A stretch of 64,000 bases of DNA from Halomonas litopenaei (GCF_017303055.1 NZ_JAEKJT010000004.1:62001-126000), one strand, 5' to 3'; shown: positions 17,995-27,040, numbered from the stretch's first letter. The notes: generated by a model from the sequence alone, not told the origin. A program made the numbers and translations.

Positions 17995-18905
17995 GGTGTT
18001 ATCTCCTGACGCTTGGCGTCTGCCGGCAAGGGGCGGCGAAAGGTGTAAAGCAGATAGCGCCCCAGGCGCCAGTGTGGATCCATCTGGCAATAGCGGTGTT
18101 CCAGCGCCACCAGCTTTTCCAACTCTCGATCGTCCTGCGGGGGGCGACGTAGATAGTCGTGGAACACCCGGATACCGGCCACGTCCTGACAGACAAGCCC
18201 TTCCTGCTCGGCCCATTCGGTGACCTGCGCATGGGGCAGGGGAGAAATCGGCGTCAGCCGCTGGCGTTGGCCCTTACCTTCCAGGCGATCTTCCAGCGCC
18301 TTGTCTAGGTTGCCCTTGACCACATTGGACAGCCTCAGCGCGTCGCGATTGAACACCATCAGTGACAGCTGGCCGCCAGGGGCTAACAACGAGGCCAGGT
18401 GAGAGATCGCCTCGCGAGGGTTGCCCAACCATTCCAGCACCGCGTGACATACCACCAGGGGCCAGGGACCCGGCACCTCGCTGACCAGCTCCTGCAGCGG
18501 CAGCGGCAGATAGCTCGCCTTGTCGGCCGCCAGCTCGCGACCGGCTGCGGCCTGCTCGATTCCCGCCTGGGCCCGCTCCAACATCTCGGCAGAGGGCTCA
18601 GCCAGCGTTACCTGATGGCCCCGTTGCAGGAACCACTGCGCCTGCTGGCCAAGGCCAGCCCCGACGTCTAGCACCGGCTGCTGCGCCAACTCGAGCATCT
18701 CGGGCAGCAGACGATCCAGCAGGGACAGGCGAAGCTCACCGCGCAGGTGGCCGTAAAGTGAGGCCGAGAACTTGTCGGCCAGACCATCGAAATGGCGGTC
18801 GCCACGGGGCGACAGCGAAGAGGACGCTGCGGGCGTATCGACCGCTGGCGACGAGCAGGTCGCCTCGGAAAGCGAAGCAGCGGGGCCGTGTGACGGTTGG
18901 GACAT
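17991..18905 (-). CDS. cmoM: tRNA 5-carboxymethoxyuridine methyltransferase CmoM (SmtA)
   Basis: SAM-dependent methyltransferase that methylates the carboxyl of cmo5U34 to give mcmo5U. The match to E. coli CmoM runs FDGLADKFSASLYG (E. coli FDDIAEKFSRNIYG), then VLDVGAGLGQQAQWFLQRG, CHAVLEWLGNPREAI, and the C-terminal VFHDYLRRPP and LEHRYCQMDPHWRLGRY. From the ATG at 18905 it has 304 residues, longer than the roughly 260 of E. coli owing to a Ser/Ala-rich N-terminal tail. The start is uncertain; a GTG at 18929 is also open, and neither has a good ribosome-binding site. It is upstream of rsmC with a 4-base overlap. Confidence 0.88.
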   Translation of the reverse strand: MSQPSHGPAASLSEATCSSPAVDTPAASSSLSPRGDRHFDGLADKFSASLYGHLRGELRLSLLDRLLPEMLELAQQPVLDVGAGLGQQAQWFLQRGHQVTLAEPSAEMLERAQAGIEQAAAGRELAADKASYLPLPLQELVSEVPGPWPLVVCHAVLEWLGNPREAISHLASLLAPGGQLSLMVFNRDALRLSNVVKGNLDKALEDRLEGKGQRQRLTPISPLPHAQVTEWAEQEGLVCQDVAGIRVFHDYLRRPPQDDRELEKLVALEHRYCQMDPHWRLGRYLLYTFRRPLPADAKRQEITP

Positions 18906-18998
18906 CGACAGAAACCAGTGAGATCGCACAAAAGGCGCATTCTACCGAGCATGGCAGGCGCTGGCACCCACCCACGCCCTTCACCGGGCAACTGCGGG

Positions 18999-19027
18999 TT
19001 TATCTTGTGGAGTCAGCCGCTTATAAT
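18999..19027 (+). promoter_or_regulatory. Promoter of tRNA-Arg(CCT)
   Basis: A consensus -10 box TATAAT at 19022-19027 has a weak -35 candidate TTTATC at 18999, 17 bp upstream. The tRNA begins 12 bases after the -10 box. Confidence 0.6.
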
Positions 19028-19038
19028 GCCGCCCCAAC

Positions 19039-19115
19039 GCCCTCTTAGCTCAGCAGGATAGAGCAGCCGCCTCCTAAGCGGCAGGTCGCAGGTTCGAATC
19101 CTGCAGAGGGCGCCA
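19039..19115 (+). tRNA. tRNA-Arg (anticodon CCT)
   Basis: A full cloverleaf of 77 bases including an encoded CCA. The acceptor stem pairs GCCCTCT with AGAGGGC. The anticodon arm is GCCGC-CTCCTAA-GCGGC with anticodon CCT (reads AGG), and the T arm is GCAGG-TTCGAAT-CCTGC. The discriminator base is G. This rare-codon tRNA is a common integration target, and its last 22 bases plus two more are repeated at 24915-24938. Confidence 0.97.
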
Positions 19116-19117
19116 TC
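19094..19117 (+). other. attL-like repeat in the tRNA-Arg 3' end
   Basis: These 24 bases, running from the T loop through the CCA plus two bases, are identical to 24915-24938. The tRNA stays intact on this side, as expected when an integrase recombines in the tRNA 3' end and restores the gene. Confidence 0.8.
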
Positions 19118-20185
19118 ACTGCATCACGCGCCCCCGCTCCTTCCTCGCAAATTCTCGTACCGCCTCGCTCCGTCTGAACTTATCCTGCAAGCCAAGCCAG
19201 CACCCAACGCTCCTACACCGTCGAGTCTTGTACGGTCACATGTAGGGTGACTGCTCTCCATACATAGAAGCTGAACGTGGACGCCATACATAGCCAACTT
19301 ATATAAAGCGCTACGCTACCGGGCGCTATGACCTAAAGGTATCTGAAAGAGCTGGAGGCAACTCTGGAAAGCGCATCAGCCTAGCGGCAGTTACTACACG
19401 CTTCCTACCCATCAACCCCGCCATACGGCGGGATTGATCCCTTGTGAGCCCTATCAAACACGCTGCTATCGGCGTCCTTGAGTAAAGCGCTCTCCTGGCT
19501 CACCAGCGCCCAGTTGCCACCGCCCCCCTCCCCTCCTGTGCGCCACTTTGGCGCGCTGTCGACACCCCGCCCCGCCTGCGCGCTAAACCCGTCGGTTTTA
19601 ATGCACTCATGCGCTGGCTGCCAATACACACCAGTACTGGGCTCTGCCGGTGGTAGAGGGTCACCAAAGATCATGCGAAATCATGCGAATTTATGGCCAG
19701 TATGCAACGCGTTAGAGTAGCGTGAGTGGCAGCATGAAAATTTCTATGCCAAATTCAGTGTGATTTATTCCTAAGAGCCCTTGGTGCGCCCTTTGATGTC
19801 TTGATTCATAGATTTCCGCAGCACGTTGGCTAGAGGGGTGACAGTAGCACCATATTTCTGTGAATTCCTCTTCCTTTGGGCAGTGTGGGGCCAGTGAAAA
19901 AGCAAATGGCACGATAGTACAGGTTATCTCCTGAAGAACAGACTACCGAAAAGCCGCTTTTATCAAGCCGCACGGATGAATTAATATGATCACTGGCGAC
20001 ATGAGAAAGCAGCTCAGCTACTGGGCGAAGGAAACAATCTTCTCAAAAAAAGCTCAGATTTATGAATACCGAACTTCATTAATTCACTATTAAAACTAAA
20101 ATCGCAAACAGCCACTTAAAAGAACACACCACCCAATCAAAATCATTTAATTGACAACCAACAATTATTCACAAGCGACGAAAAA
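19118..20185. other. Left part of the island, no confident gene
   Basis: About 1.07 kb without a recognised gene. The first 600 bases are moderately GC-rich and hold one possible minus-strand frame (19405-19674). A near-perfect hairpin lies at 19411-19438 (ATCAA...TTGAT arms around CCGCC/GGCGG). From about 19900 the DNA becomes strongly AT-rich and leads into the STAND gene, probably carrying its promoter. No integrase remnant was found by eye. Confidence 0.5.
19405..19674 (-). CDS. Hypothetical 89-residue protein
   Basis: An open frame of 89 codons with a Gly-rich centre (RTGGEGGGGNWALVS) and a C-terminal IPPYGGVDG. I do not recognise it. The composition looks protein-like, and its GC is higher than the rest of the island, so it may be a leftover of the mobile element that first used this tRNA, or a chance frame. 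The 80-codon frame on the opposite strand over the same bases is a competing possibility, and only one is likely to be real. Confidence 0.25.
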   Translation of the reverse strand: MIFGDPLPPAEPSTGVYWQPAHECIKTDGFSAQAGRGVDSAPKWRTGGEGGGGNWALVSQESALLKDADSSVFDRAHKGSIPPYGGVDG

Positions 20186-22663
20186 ATGAAAGAAATATAT
20201 TTAAAACACCTGTCAGAGTCTAATGATATACACAACCATAATGATAGGCTGTCTTACTTAACTGCGACGTTGAGATCTTTGCTCCAACTTGCAGTAATCT
20301 CAACTTTTGAAATAACAAAACAAAAAACACCAAGCGATGAAGTAGGACTTTCTGAGCTGACTACTAGGTTTTGTAAACCATCCGATGGTGTGCCATTACA
20401 AATAATTGATATCCTCACACCAAAAATCCGAGGATATTTAGACAACCAATATCTACAAGGGTGGTTTGAGGCCACAAAGTCCATTGAAAAACCATTGTCG
20501 AAGCAGCTTATAGAGTGGGTGGAATTTAGGAACAAAAGGCAAGGCCATGGAGTTATAGACACTCAACTTTCACAGGAATGGGCAGAAAAAACCAAAGAAA
20601 TACTTCTAGACTGCCTAGAAGTATTTTCTCCCATCATACCGACAGTTGATCACAATGATGACCTAATACTTTCGAAAAAATTCGGAAGTCTAAAATTAGA
20701 AACACCTTTGACCTACAAAAAAAAGGCCATCGTAATCTTATCAATAACCGCGAGAAAAGGTATCTGGAAATTAAAAGGACAGGTATTATCGAGGAATAAC
20801 GCTCATGAGTTCACACTAACTCTTGATGATGAAAATGTATTCAACTCAAGCGGCATTTCATCGGGCAGCAAATACGAGCTGGCCGAAGTCATTGTTAACG
20901 ATAACAGCCATACCTTTTTTCACAACATACCTGTGCGCCAAACAGATACTTTTGAAGGCAGAGTGGACGAGATCAATGATCTAAAAGAATGGTTTGATGA
21001 TGAAGACTCCAGATACTGCTTAGTATATGGAGATGGAGGTTATGGAAAGACTACATTAGTCTTGGAAATGCTGAATCGCTTATTGGAAAATGAGTATGAT
21101 TTCAACCGAACTCCACCCATTATTTTCAGTTATCATACTGCCAAGATGACTCGATGGACAGAAGGTGGGTTGACTTATCTAACAAGTATATCGCCAATCA
21201 TGGACGAGTGCCTCCGAGAACTAATGAGGCTATTTCACCCCGTTCTATCAAAAGATTGGTATACTGCATCTGGTCGTGAACTTATTGACAAAGTAAAAAC
21301 CAACTTGCAATCCCAAAAATTTACGCGAGATGATGTACTGCTAATCATTGATAATACAGAGACCCTTGCCACTGACTCGAATGAAGCAAGAGATCTTGGG
21401 GCCTTTTTCAAAGCAGTTGGCAAATCGATAGGCCGTGTAATTATAACCTCAAGAAGACGAGAGTTTATAGAAGCCACGCCAATAGTCGTAGGCGGACTCT
21501 CAGAAGTAGAAAGCGTAAACCTTATGAGGAGACTAGCAGAAGAGTTTCATGCAAAGCCAATTTTACAAGCGGGAGAATCGACTCTACGGAAAGTTTCGTG
21601 TCAACTGATGCAAAAGCCGATTCTGCTAGAAGCACTAGTTAAGTATATTTCTCGAACCGATGTAGGTATTGATGCAGCGATTAGTAACGTTTTCAAAAAA
21701 TCCAGCGAGGAGCTTTTGGAGTTCTTATATGAGGATGCGTGGGCACGCATGACACAACTTCAAAGCGATGTTTTTCTTTGTCTGATACATCTTTCAAGCC
21801 CGATGGATCAAAGTACGATTGGAAAAGTATGCCAAGAAATAGGAATTCAGCATACTGAATTTCAGTCGAGCCTAGAAGAAACTCATTTTTCAATAATGTC
21901 TGACTATGGTCGTACATACTCTATCGAGCTTGTTAGCTTGGCTCGAAGGTTCTTTTTGAATCAATTTTCAAAGTTGGATGACACCGAAAAAACCCGTATC
22001 AAGGAAATTGCCGGGAGAGTTGATGAGTATGCAATCGAAAGAGAAAAAATCGAAAAAGAATACAAACGAGATCGAGTTGCTGAAGCCTTTAGGAGTGATT
22101 ATGCCAAAGCAGCTAAGATAGCTGCAGAAAAAGGAGAGATACGCAATGCCATCGAGTTTTATGAAATGGCGGTAGAGGATGATCCGGTTAACTCTGCATT
22201 ACATGATAGATTTTCATGGTTCCTTTTAAACAAAGCCAATGATTATGAGTATGCAAGAAGAGTTTCAGAAAAATCGGTACACCTTGATGAGAACAACTGT
22301 GATGCAGTAGTAGGTCTAGCACTTGTTTACTATAGGCTAGGAGATATCAAACGGGGGGATGCACGTATCGACCAGGCAGGTAAACTGGGGCGAGCAGAGT
22401 CTTTCTGTCTTCTTAGAAAGGCTATAGCTAGATATTACACGTTTAGAAACGAAATCGATTATGAAACAAAGTATTCTCGCTTGTTACAAGCTAACGAACT
22501 TCTCGATAAAGCTGAAAAAAGAAACAGCCGAACTCACAAAGGTTACGATGCTAAAAACCTCAGAGACATTAGAAAGTACAAAGACATGGTCAGTAGAGGA
22601 CTATCTAGTCTTCGTTCACAAGCAAATAGAGCCAAAACTCATCATTTTGATTTAAAGAGCTAG
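20186..22663 (+). CDS. HEPN-STAND NTPase-TPR protein, putative antiviral effector
   Basis: An 825-residue, AT-rich gene with a defence-type architecture. Residues 1-155 are helical and end in WVEFRNKRQGHGV. R115-N116 and H121 form the R-N-x4-H motif of HEPN ribonucleases. Residues about 160-250 form a beta-rich linker. A STAND-type NTPase follows: Walker A GDGGYGKTT (282-290), Walker B VLLIIDN (384-390) and a VIITSRRR sensor (418-425), then the GGLSEVES motif before a winged-helix region. The C-terminal part (about 630-790) has TPR-like helices, with AIEFYEMAVEDDPVNSALHD the clearest. By analogy with Avs/NLR-like proteins, the TPR end would sense a ligand, the NTPase oligomerise, and HEPN cleave RNA. 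That function is inferred. It could instead be a STAND transcriptional regulator, but no DNA-binding domain is seen at the N-terminus. Confidence 0.75.
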   Translation: MKEIYLKHLSESNDIHNHNDRLSYLTATLRSLLQLAVISTFEITKQKTPSDEVGLSELTTRFCKPSDGVPLQIIDILTPKIRGYLDNQYLQGWFEATKSIEKPLSKQLIEWVEFRNKRQGHGVIDTQLSQEWAEKTKEILLDCLEVFSPIIPTVDHNDDLILSKKFGSLKLETPLTYKKKAIVILSITARKGIWKLKGQVLSRNNAHEFTLTLDDENVFNSSGISSGSKYELAEVIVNDNSHTFFHNIPVRQTDTFEGRVDEINDLKEWFDDEDSRYCLVYGDGGYGKTTLVLEMLNRLLENEYDFNRTPPIIFSYHTAKMTRWTEGGLTYLTSISPIMDECLRELMRLFHPVLSKDWYTASGRELIDKVKTNLQSQKFTRDDVLLIIDNTETLATDSNEARDLGAFFKAVGKSIGRVIITSRRREFIEATPIVVGGLSEVESVNLMRRLAEEFHAKPILQAGESTLRKVSCQLMQKPILLEALVKYISRTDVGIDAAISNVFKKSSEELLEFLYEDAWARMTQLQSDVFLCLIHLSSPMDQSTIGKVCQEIGIQHTEFQSSLEETHFSIMSDYGRTYSIELVSLARRFFLNQFSKLDDTEKTRIKEIAGRVDEYAIEREKIEKEYKRDRVAEAFRSDYAKAAKIAAEKGEIRNAIEFYEMAVEDDPVNSALHDRFSWFLLNKANDYEYARRVSEKSVHLDENNCDAVVGLALVYYRLGDIKRGDARIDQAGKLGRAESFCLLRKAIARYYTFRNEIDYETKYSRLLQANELLDKAEKRNSRTHKGYDAKNLRDIRKYKDMVSRGLSSLRSQANRAKTHHFDLKS

Positions 22664-22842
22664 GGGTTAACATATAAGACGCTATTATTAATTCTCATCT
22701 TCATCGGCTATAGTCGTTCCCTCATGGCGTGACAGTCGGATCTCAGATACTCGCTTTGTAACCCACGGGGAGCGCTATGGTCACTTTGAAGAGCCCACCT
22801 CCAGACCTCGACAGGCCATAGTGCAGCCGCTAAGAAGACAGA

Positions 22843-23785
22843 ATGAGTGACGAAAACACGATCAAGCGATGGGCTGCAAGGCGCAAATCCGCCGAGGTCA
22901 TGGACATCTTCAAGGCAAGACTCAAGTGGATGAGGTGGCACGCCAGAATGATCTCAGCGTTTCCGAGGTTGAGCGCTGGATCGATGAGGCGCATCTACAG
23001 ATATATGCGCTAAAATTGTTTCGCCGCCTGTCCGACGCGGACGAGAGCCCGTAGTGTCTCTGTAAGCGGAACAGGCCCAAGAGGGTTATGTGGTATCACT
23101 CGTCAAGCTATGCCAGAGGCAGGGCCCCTCACACAAGTCTATTTACTATCGGCCCCAGCCTCGACATCGGGTGGTCAAGGCAGTTCTGGCCGTACGTGTG
23201 AAGCTGGCCCTTGAGCGGTTTCCGTCTTATGGCTATCGCCGCCTGGTGAGCGTGCTGGGTGAGAACCGCAAACCGAACCAGCGCATCCAGCGGCTCAAAG
23301 GCTGAGAGGCGGGCAAGCGGTGCCAGGGCTTCCGGCCGCTGGCCCGGAGCCTGGCGGTGATCATCGACTGTTGCACGCAGGAGATTATTTGCTGGCGATG
23401 ATAGGACAACGGCAGCAGCAAGACGGCTGAAGCGGCGCTAGAAGAGGCGCTGGTACATCGCTTCGGCGTACTGGGAAGGATTCATCAACCGCTGGCCCTA
23501 CGCTCTGACAATGGCCTCGTTTTCAGCAGTCGGCACTATACGGCGACGGTGAAGGCCTACGGGCCCACACAAGGGCTCACGACGCCCTCCACCCCGGAGC
23601 AAAACGGCCTGGTCGAGCGCTTCTTCCGGCCCGTGCAGGAAGAATGCATCTGGCAGCATCGTTTCGAGTCGCTGGGCCAGGCCTGAGCGGTGATCAGCCG
23701 CTGGAATCGGTACTACAGCGAAGAGCGGCCGCATCAGTCTGTCGGCTATGTGGCACCCCAAGCACACCCGTCATTAGCTGCGTAG
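22843..23785 (+). pseudogene. Decayed IS3-family transposase (orfA/orfB remnants)
   Basis: A broken insertion-sequence coding region, much richer in GC than the flanking island genes. OrfA begins MSDENTIKRWAARRKSAEV at 22843, then shifts frame near 22905, and similarity continues as GKTQVDEVARQNDLSVSEVE. OrfB remnants include FPSYGYRRLVSVLG (HTH region), LRSDNGLVFSSRHYTA (second catalytic Asp), EQNGLVERFFRPVQEE (catalytic Glu) and RWNRYYSEERPHQSVGYVAP. In-frame stops occur after QRLKG and in the middle, and the block with the first catalytic Asp is deleted. It cannot make an active transposase. No clear terminal inverted repeats were found. Confidence 0.85.
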
Positions 23786-23847
23786 GACGTGCAGAAACCA
23801 GGGGGCACTACACGGCGTTAGCACTCTTGGGGAGATATGAATAAATT

Positions 23848-24678
23848 ATGACTTATTGTGTTTACACTGACAGAGAAACAACAGACCCTAGCTCTGAGCA
23901 TATACTTCCCTTGTCACTTGGTGGCCACGATGATTTTGTCATTGATGTTGACCGAAAGTTTAATAACGACATTGGTTCAAAAGTGGATGGCAAACTAGCG
24001 AATGACTTTCTCGTTTTGTTTGATCGAGACAAGGCGAGTGCTGTTGGGCACAGCAAAAAGCATCCAATTCCAACAGTAAAACATGCCAGGCTAATGGATG
24101 GCACGCCTGTTCAGGCTATGTTTGGTAAAGATGGACTTTCACTTTTTGATCTTCGAGAGAGGAAAAAAATAGAGCGTTCGGAGTCCCGAGCTCATCAAGT
24201 TCAATGCAAAAATATCAAAATAGATATTGATATCGATCTTATGTTTGTTGCTAAGGTAGCATTAGCTGCTGGGTACTATGCTTATGGCAATGATTTCGTT
24301 CAAAGTGTGCAAACTGATGAGTTCAGGAAAATCATGAATTTGGACAAGAAGAATTTACCAACAGATTCTCTTGCACGAGTCTATTCCCGATTTCATACGC
24401 CTGAGGAAGGTGATGATATATTTCATATTCTGAAGATGATGACTGAAATTGGAGACTGTTCCTCTGTAATACTTGTACCGTCTAGTGAAACCTTTGGTGT
24501 AGCAGTATCTATTCTTGGTAAATTCTTAGGTTTTGTCAGTGCTCCTTGTCAGTCTAGTGGTTTGGTAAATCATGGGGACTACAAATATGGCCATTGTATC
24601 TATATTCAGAACGAGCAGGTCAAAAGGTTTTCATTCGATTATATAAGATTGAAGCTACTTGATAAACTTGGCAAATAG
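23848..24678 (+). CDS. HNH-endonuclease-like protein in tRNA island
   Basis: A 276-residue, AT-rich gene. The first 50 residues resemble a compact HNH nuclease: CVYTDRETTDPSSEHILPLS, then LGGHDDF, then FNNDIGSKVDGKLAND. These correspond to the E-H-I-x-P-x-S-L-G-G and N-N-x-x-G-x-x-x-D blocks of the C-x-C-containing HNH_5-like group, although the second Cys pair is absent. The remaining 200 residues are unrecognised. It starts at ATG 23848; a GGGGAG sits 13 bases upstream, somewhat far. Its promoter must lie in the 60 bases after the IS remnant or come from further upstream. Restriction or abortive defence is plausible from context. It may be independent of the STAND gene. Confidence 0.6.
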   Translation: MTYCVYTDRETTDPSSEHILPLSLGGHDDFVIDVDRKFNNDIGSKVDGKLANDFLVLFDRDKASAVGHSKKHPIPTVKHARLMDGTPVQAMFGKDGLSLFDLRERKKIERSESRAHQVQCKNIKIDIDIDLMFVAKVALAAGYYAYGNDFVQSVQTDEFRKIMNLDKKNLPTDSLARVYSRFHTPEEGDDIFHILKMMTEIGDCSSVILVPSSETFGVAVSILGKFLGFVSAPCQSSGLVNHGDYKYGHCIYIQNEQVKRFSFDYIRLKLLDKLGK

Positions 24679-24914
24679 TGCTAACTAGGACAAGCCGGCT
24701 TCGCCTGCAATTGGTAGCAGTGCATGTTCGCTGTCGTTGATATCAGCGAGGTATCAACGTCCGCTTCTGGCCAAAAGTGGGCAGGGGGCGCGCCCTTCGC
24801 TGTGAGGGCATAGATGCACAGCGGTGTGTTGGGAAAAGATGGTGTAGCGAATGGCATAATAAAAATCTAAAAAACCATAAAAAATCATATACAAAAAATG
24901 GTTAACAGGTCTAA

Positions 24915-24938
24915 TCGAATCCTGCAGAGGGCGCCATC
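24915..24938 (+). other. attR-like repeat: partial tRNA-Arg 3' end
   Basis: Identical over 24 bases to 19094-19117 and not part of a complete tRNA here, since the sequence upstream does not form a cloverleaf. It marks the right end of a 5.8-kb insertion. Confidence 0.8.
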
Positions 24939-25207
24939 TACGCATCCCACACCATCGCCTACTTCTTGAACAACCAGCATCACTTCACGGCCCACGCTCA
25001 CTCGTGATACTCCTATCACGTGCTGATGTTTCGCCAACCACACTGCGCGGACTATTGTGCTCTGGGCTGTCATACGGCATTCGAGGGATCTGTGCCATGT
25101 CAGAGACAGCTAACTTGATGTGCTATCGCCTTCATCATGACCATAATGCTGAGGTCTATAGAGTAGTCTTGCGTCACGTCCTGCTACGGCGAGCATTGCC
25201 CCCACCT
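24939..25207. other. Gap between island and GlxA-type gene
   Basis: No gene or clear signal seen; the frame open across it on the plus strand is antisense to the end of the AraC-family gene and has no protein-like features. It is probably the original DNA downstream of the tRNA. Confidence 0.4.
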
Positions 25208-26200
25208 TCAACCCTCTGTTTTCATATGAAAGCGCTCTCGATAGACCCCAGGGCTAAGTCCTACGCGTTGGCGAAACAGCCTCGTAAATGAGCTCACGTC
25301 GCTATAGCCAACCTGAACCACAATTTCCTCAACACTATGGGAGCTGCTGTCGAGGAGCGCACGGGCTGTTTCCAGCCGCAACTCCTGCAGGTAGACCAGC
25401 GGTGTCTGATTCATGACGGCGCGAAAGCGCCTGATCAGGGTTCTATCGCTGACAGCAAGTGCTTTTGCAAGATCCGTCATCCGCACACGTTTCGACATAT
25501 GGCGTTGCAGCCACTGCTGGGCCCGGCTTACCAGAGCATCTGAGTGCTGCTTCCTCGCCAGCAAGGGGAGGTAGGGAATCTGACTCACCTGACTCACATC
25601 TATCAGCATGGTCTTCGCACATTGCGATGCGATAACAGGTCCGGCACAGCGCTCGATAACACGTATCGTCTGAATCAAGTACGACGCTGAGGCGCCTGCG
25701 CACATCAGGCGATCATCTTCCGTCACTACGGACTGAAGCCGAAGGTCCACCTCTGGGAACCTCTCACGAAACTGGCGCTCAAGCCACCATGTGGTAGTGG
25801 CCACTCGCTCATTCAGCAGGCCTGTTTGTGCAAGAACAAACGTACCGGTGCAATTGGCTGCCACCCAGGCCCCTGCTTTCCATTGCTGCAACAGCCACTC
25901 ACTTGCCCCCGCTTGCTGTGCGAGGAAGTGATCGAACTCACGCGAGCCGCCGTAAAAAACGCTAGGCACGAACACCAGATCATAATGCTGTCGTGTGTCC
26001 AGCGGATGCGTTTGCAAAGGAAGGCCATTGCTCGCGGTGACGGGGCCTCCCGCGGCTGAGACAAAGTCCCAGTGAAAGTAAGCCGACACCGGCGCCTGAG
26101 CAAGACGCAGATGGGAATTTGCCACATTCAGGATGTCGGCAAAGCCCGCCGCAGTCGATGCATAGCACTGATCAAGAGTGAGAATGGCTGCGTGGGGCAT
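25208..26200 (-). CDS. GlxA family transcriptional regulator (DJ-1/PfpI + AraC HTH)
   Basis: A 330-residue regulator. The N-terminal 1-190 is a DJ-1/PfpI-like amidase fold (MPHAAILTLDQCYASTAAGF, then a nucleophile-elbow-like AANCTGTFVLAQTGLL with Cys). The C-terminal 225-325 is a double AraC helix-turn-helix, with MTDLAKALAVSDRTLIRRFR and VGYSDVSSFTRLFRQRVGLS. Family members sense small metabolites such as betaine derivatives, carnitine or amino acids. The ligand here is unknown. It is divergent from a crotonase gene 117 bp away and is the likely regulator of that gene. Confidence 0.88.
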   Translation of the reverse strand: MPHAAILTLDQCYASTAAGFADILNVANSHLRLAQAPVSAYFHWDFVSAAGGPVTASNGLPLQTHPLDTRQHYDLVFVPSVFYGGSREFDHFLAQQAGASEWLLQQWKAGAWVAANCTGTFVLAQTGLLNERVATTTWWLERQFRERFPEVDLRLQSVVTEDDRLMCAGASASYLIQTIRVIERCAGPVIASQCAKTMLIDVSQVSQIPYLPLLARKQHSDALVSRAQQWLQRHMSKRVRMTDLAKALAVSDRTLIRRFRAVMNQTPLVYLQELRLETARALLDSSSHSVEEIVVQVGYSDVSSFTRLFRQRVGLSPGVYRERFHMKTEG

Positions 26201-26317
26201 AGGATGTCGTAAATCGCATACTTTATGTCATTTTACACACTGTATGTGGATGCCATAGGCCTGTCCAATGTCGATGACCACCGTCGTATCCCATCTACCG
26301 GAACAGGACCCTTCCTC

Positions 26318-27040
26318 ATGGAGCGAAGCGAAGCCATTCAGTGCAGTGTCCAAGACAGCATCATGCACATACGTATTGACCGGCCTGAAAAACGCAATGC
26401 GATCACCATGCCGATGTTCACTTCACTTACCGCAGCCCTGAAGGATGCCGAACAACGGGATGATGTGCTCTGCATTGTGGTAACAGGCAATGGTGAGAGC
26501 TTCTGCGCAGGTCATGACCTGAAAGCCTTCGAGGAGTGGCCCCAACAGCCCGAAGACCCGGTGCCATGTTTTTTGCATGCCATCGCCAACGTGCGCAAGC
26601 CGCTAGTCATCGCTGCGCATGGCTCTGCTGCGGGCATAGGCGTCACCTGGCTTCTGCATGCTGACTGGGTCGTCACAAGCGCTGAAACGACGTTCAAGCT
26701 ACCCTTTGTCGCCCTGGGCATCGCTCCCGAGGCGGCAAGCTCTATGCTGCTTCAGCGCGCCATAGGGCTTCCGCGGGCCAAGCGCTTGATCTTCGGTGGA
26801 GAGGCCTTCACAGGTGAAGAGGCATATCAGTGGGGGCTCGTCGCAGAGCTATCACCGCCTGAAGAGCTGCAAGAACGGGCATTTGAGCGCGCAAGAGACT
26901 TCGCATCAAAGGACCCCATCATACTTCGGCGCATAAAGGACTGGTTGCATCCCGGCGATGAGTATCACCAGCGCATTGACCAGGAAGTGGAAGAAATCAA
27001 TGCGGCGGTGGTGCGCAGGAGGGCATCCAAAGAGCATTAG
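26318..27040 (+). CDS. Enoyl-CoA hydratase/isomerase family protein
   Basis: A 240-residue crotonase. The start ATG at 26318 precedes the family N-terminus; the open frame begins earlier at 26225 without similarity. Typical blocks are IRIDRPEKRNAIT, the first oxyanion-hole segment ESFCAGHDLKAF, and the second at AAHGSAAGIGVTWLLHADWV. PFVALGIAPEAASSMLLQRAIG and GEEAYQWGLVAELSP follow. The second position of the usual catalytic Glu pair is replaced by Ala/Ser-like residues (PEAASS), more like isomerases than hydratases, so the exact reaction is open. It is divergent from the GlxA-type regulator, which suggests joint control. Confidence 0.85.
   Translation: MERSEAIQCSVQDSIMHIRIDRPEKRNAITMPMFTSLTAALKDAEQRDDVLCIVVTGNGESFCAGHDLKAFEEWPQQPEDPVPCFLHAIANVRKPLVIAAHGSAAGIGVTWLLHADWVVTSAETTFKLPFVALGIAPEAASSMLLQRAIGLPRAKRLIFGGEAFTGEEAYQWGLVAELSPPEELQERAFERARDFASKDPIILRRIKDWLHPGDEYHQRIDQEVEEINAAVVRRRASKEH

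Noticed and set aside
19712..19912. A 66-codon minus-strand frame in the island
   Set aside because: No recognised similarity, and it straddles a sharp change in base composition.
20186..22663. STAND-type transcriptional activator (MalT or LuxR-like)
   Set aside because: No helix-turn-helix is visible at either end, and the N-terminal R-N-x4-H motif fits a HEPN RNase better.
22843..23785. Active IS3 element with programmed frameshift
   Set aside because: Besides a frameshift in orfA, the orfB part has several stops and lacks the block with the first catalytic Asp, so it is dead.
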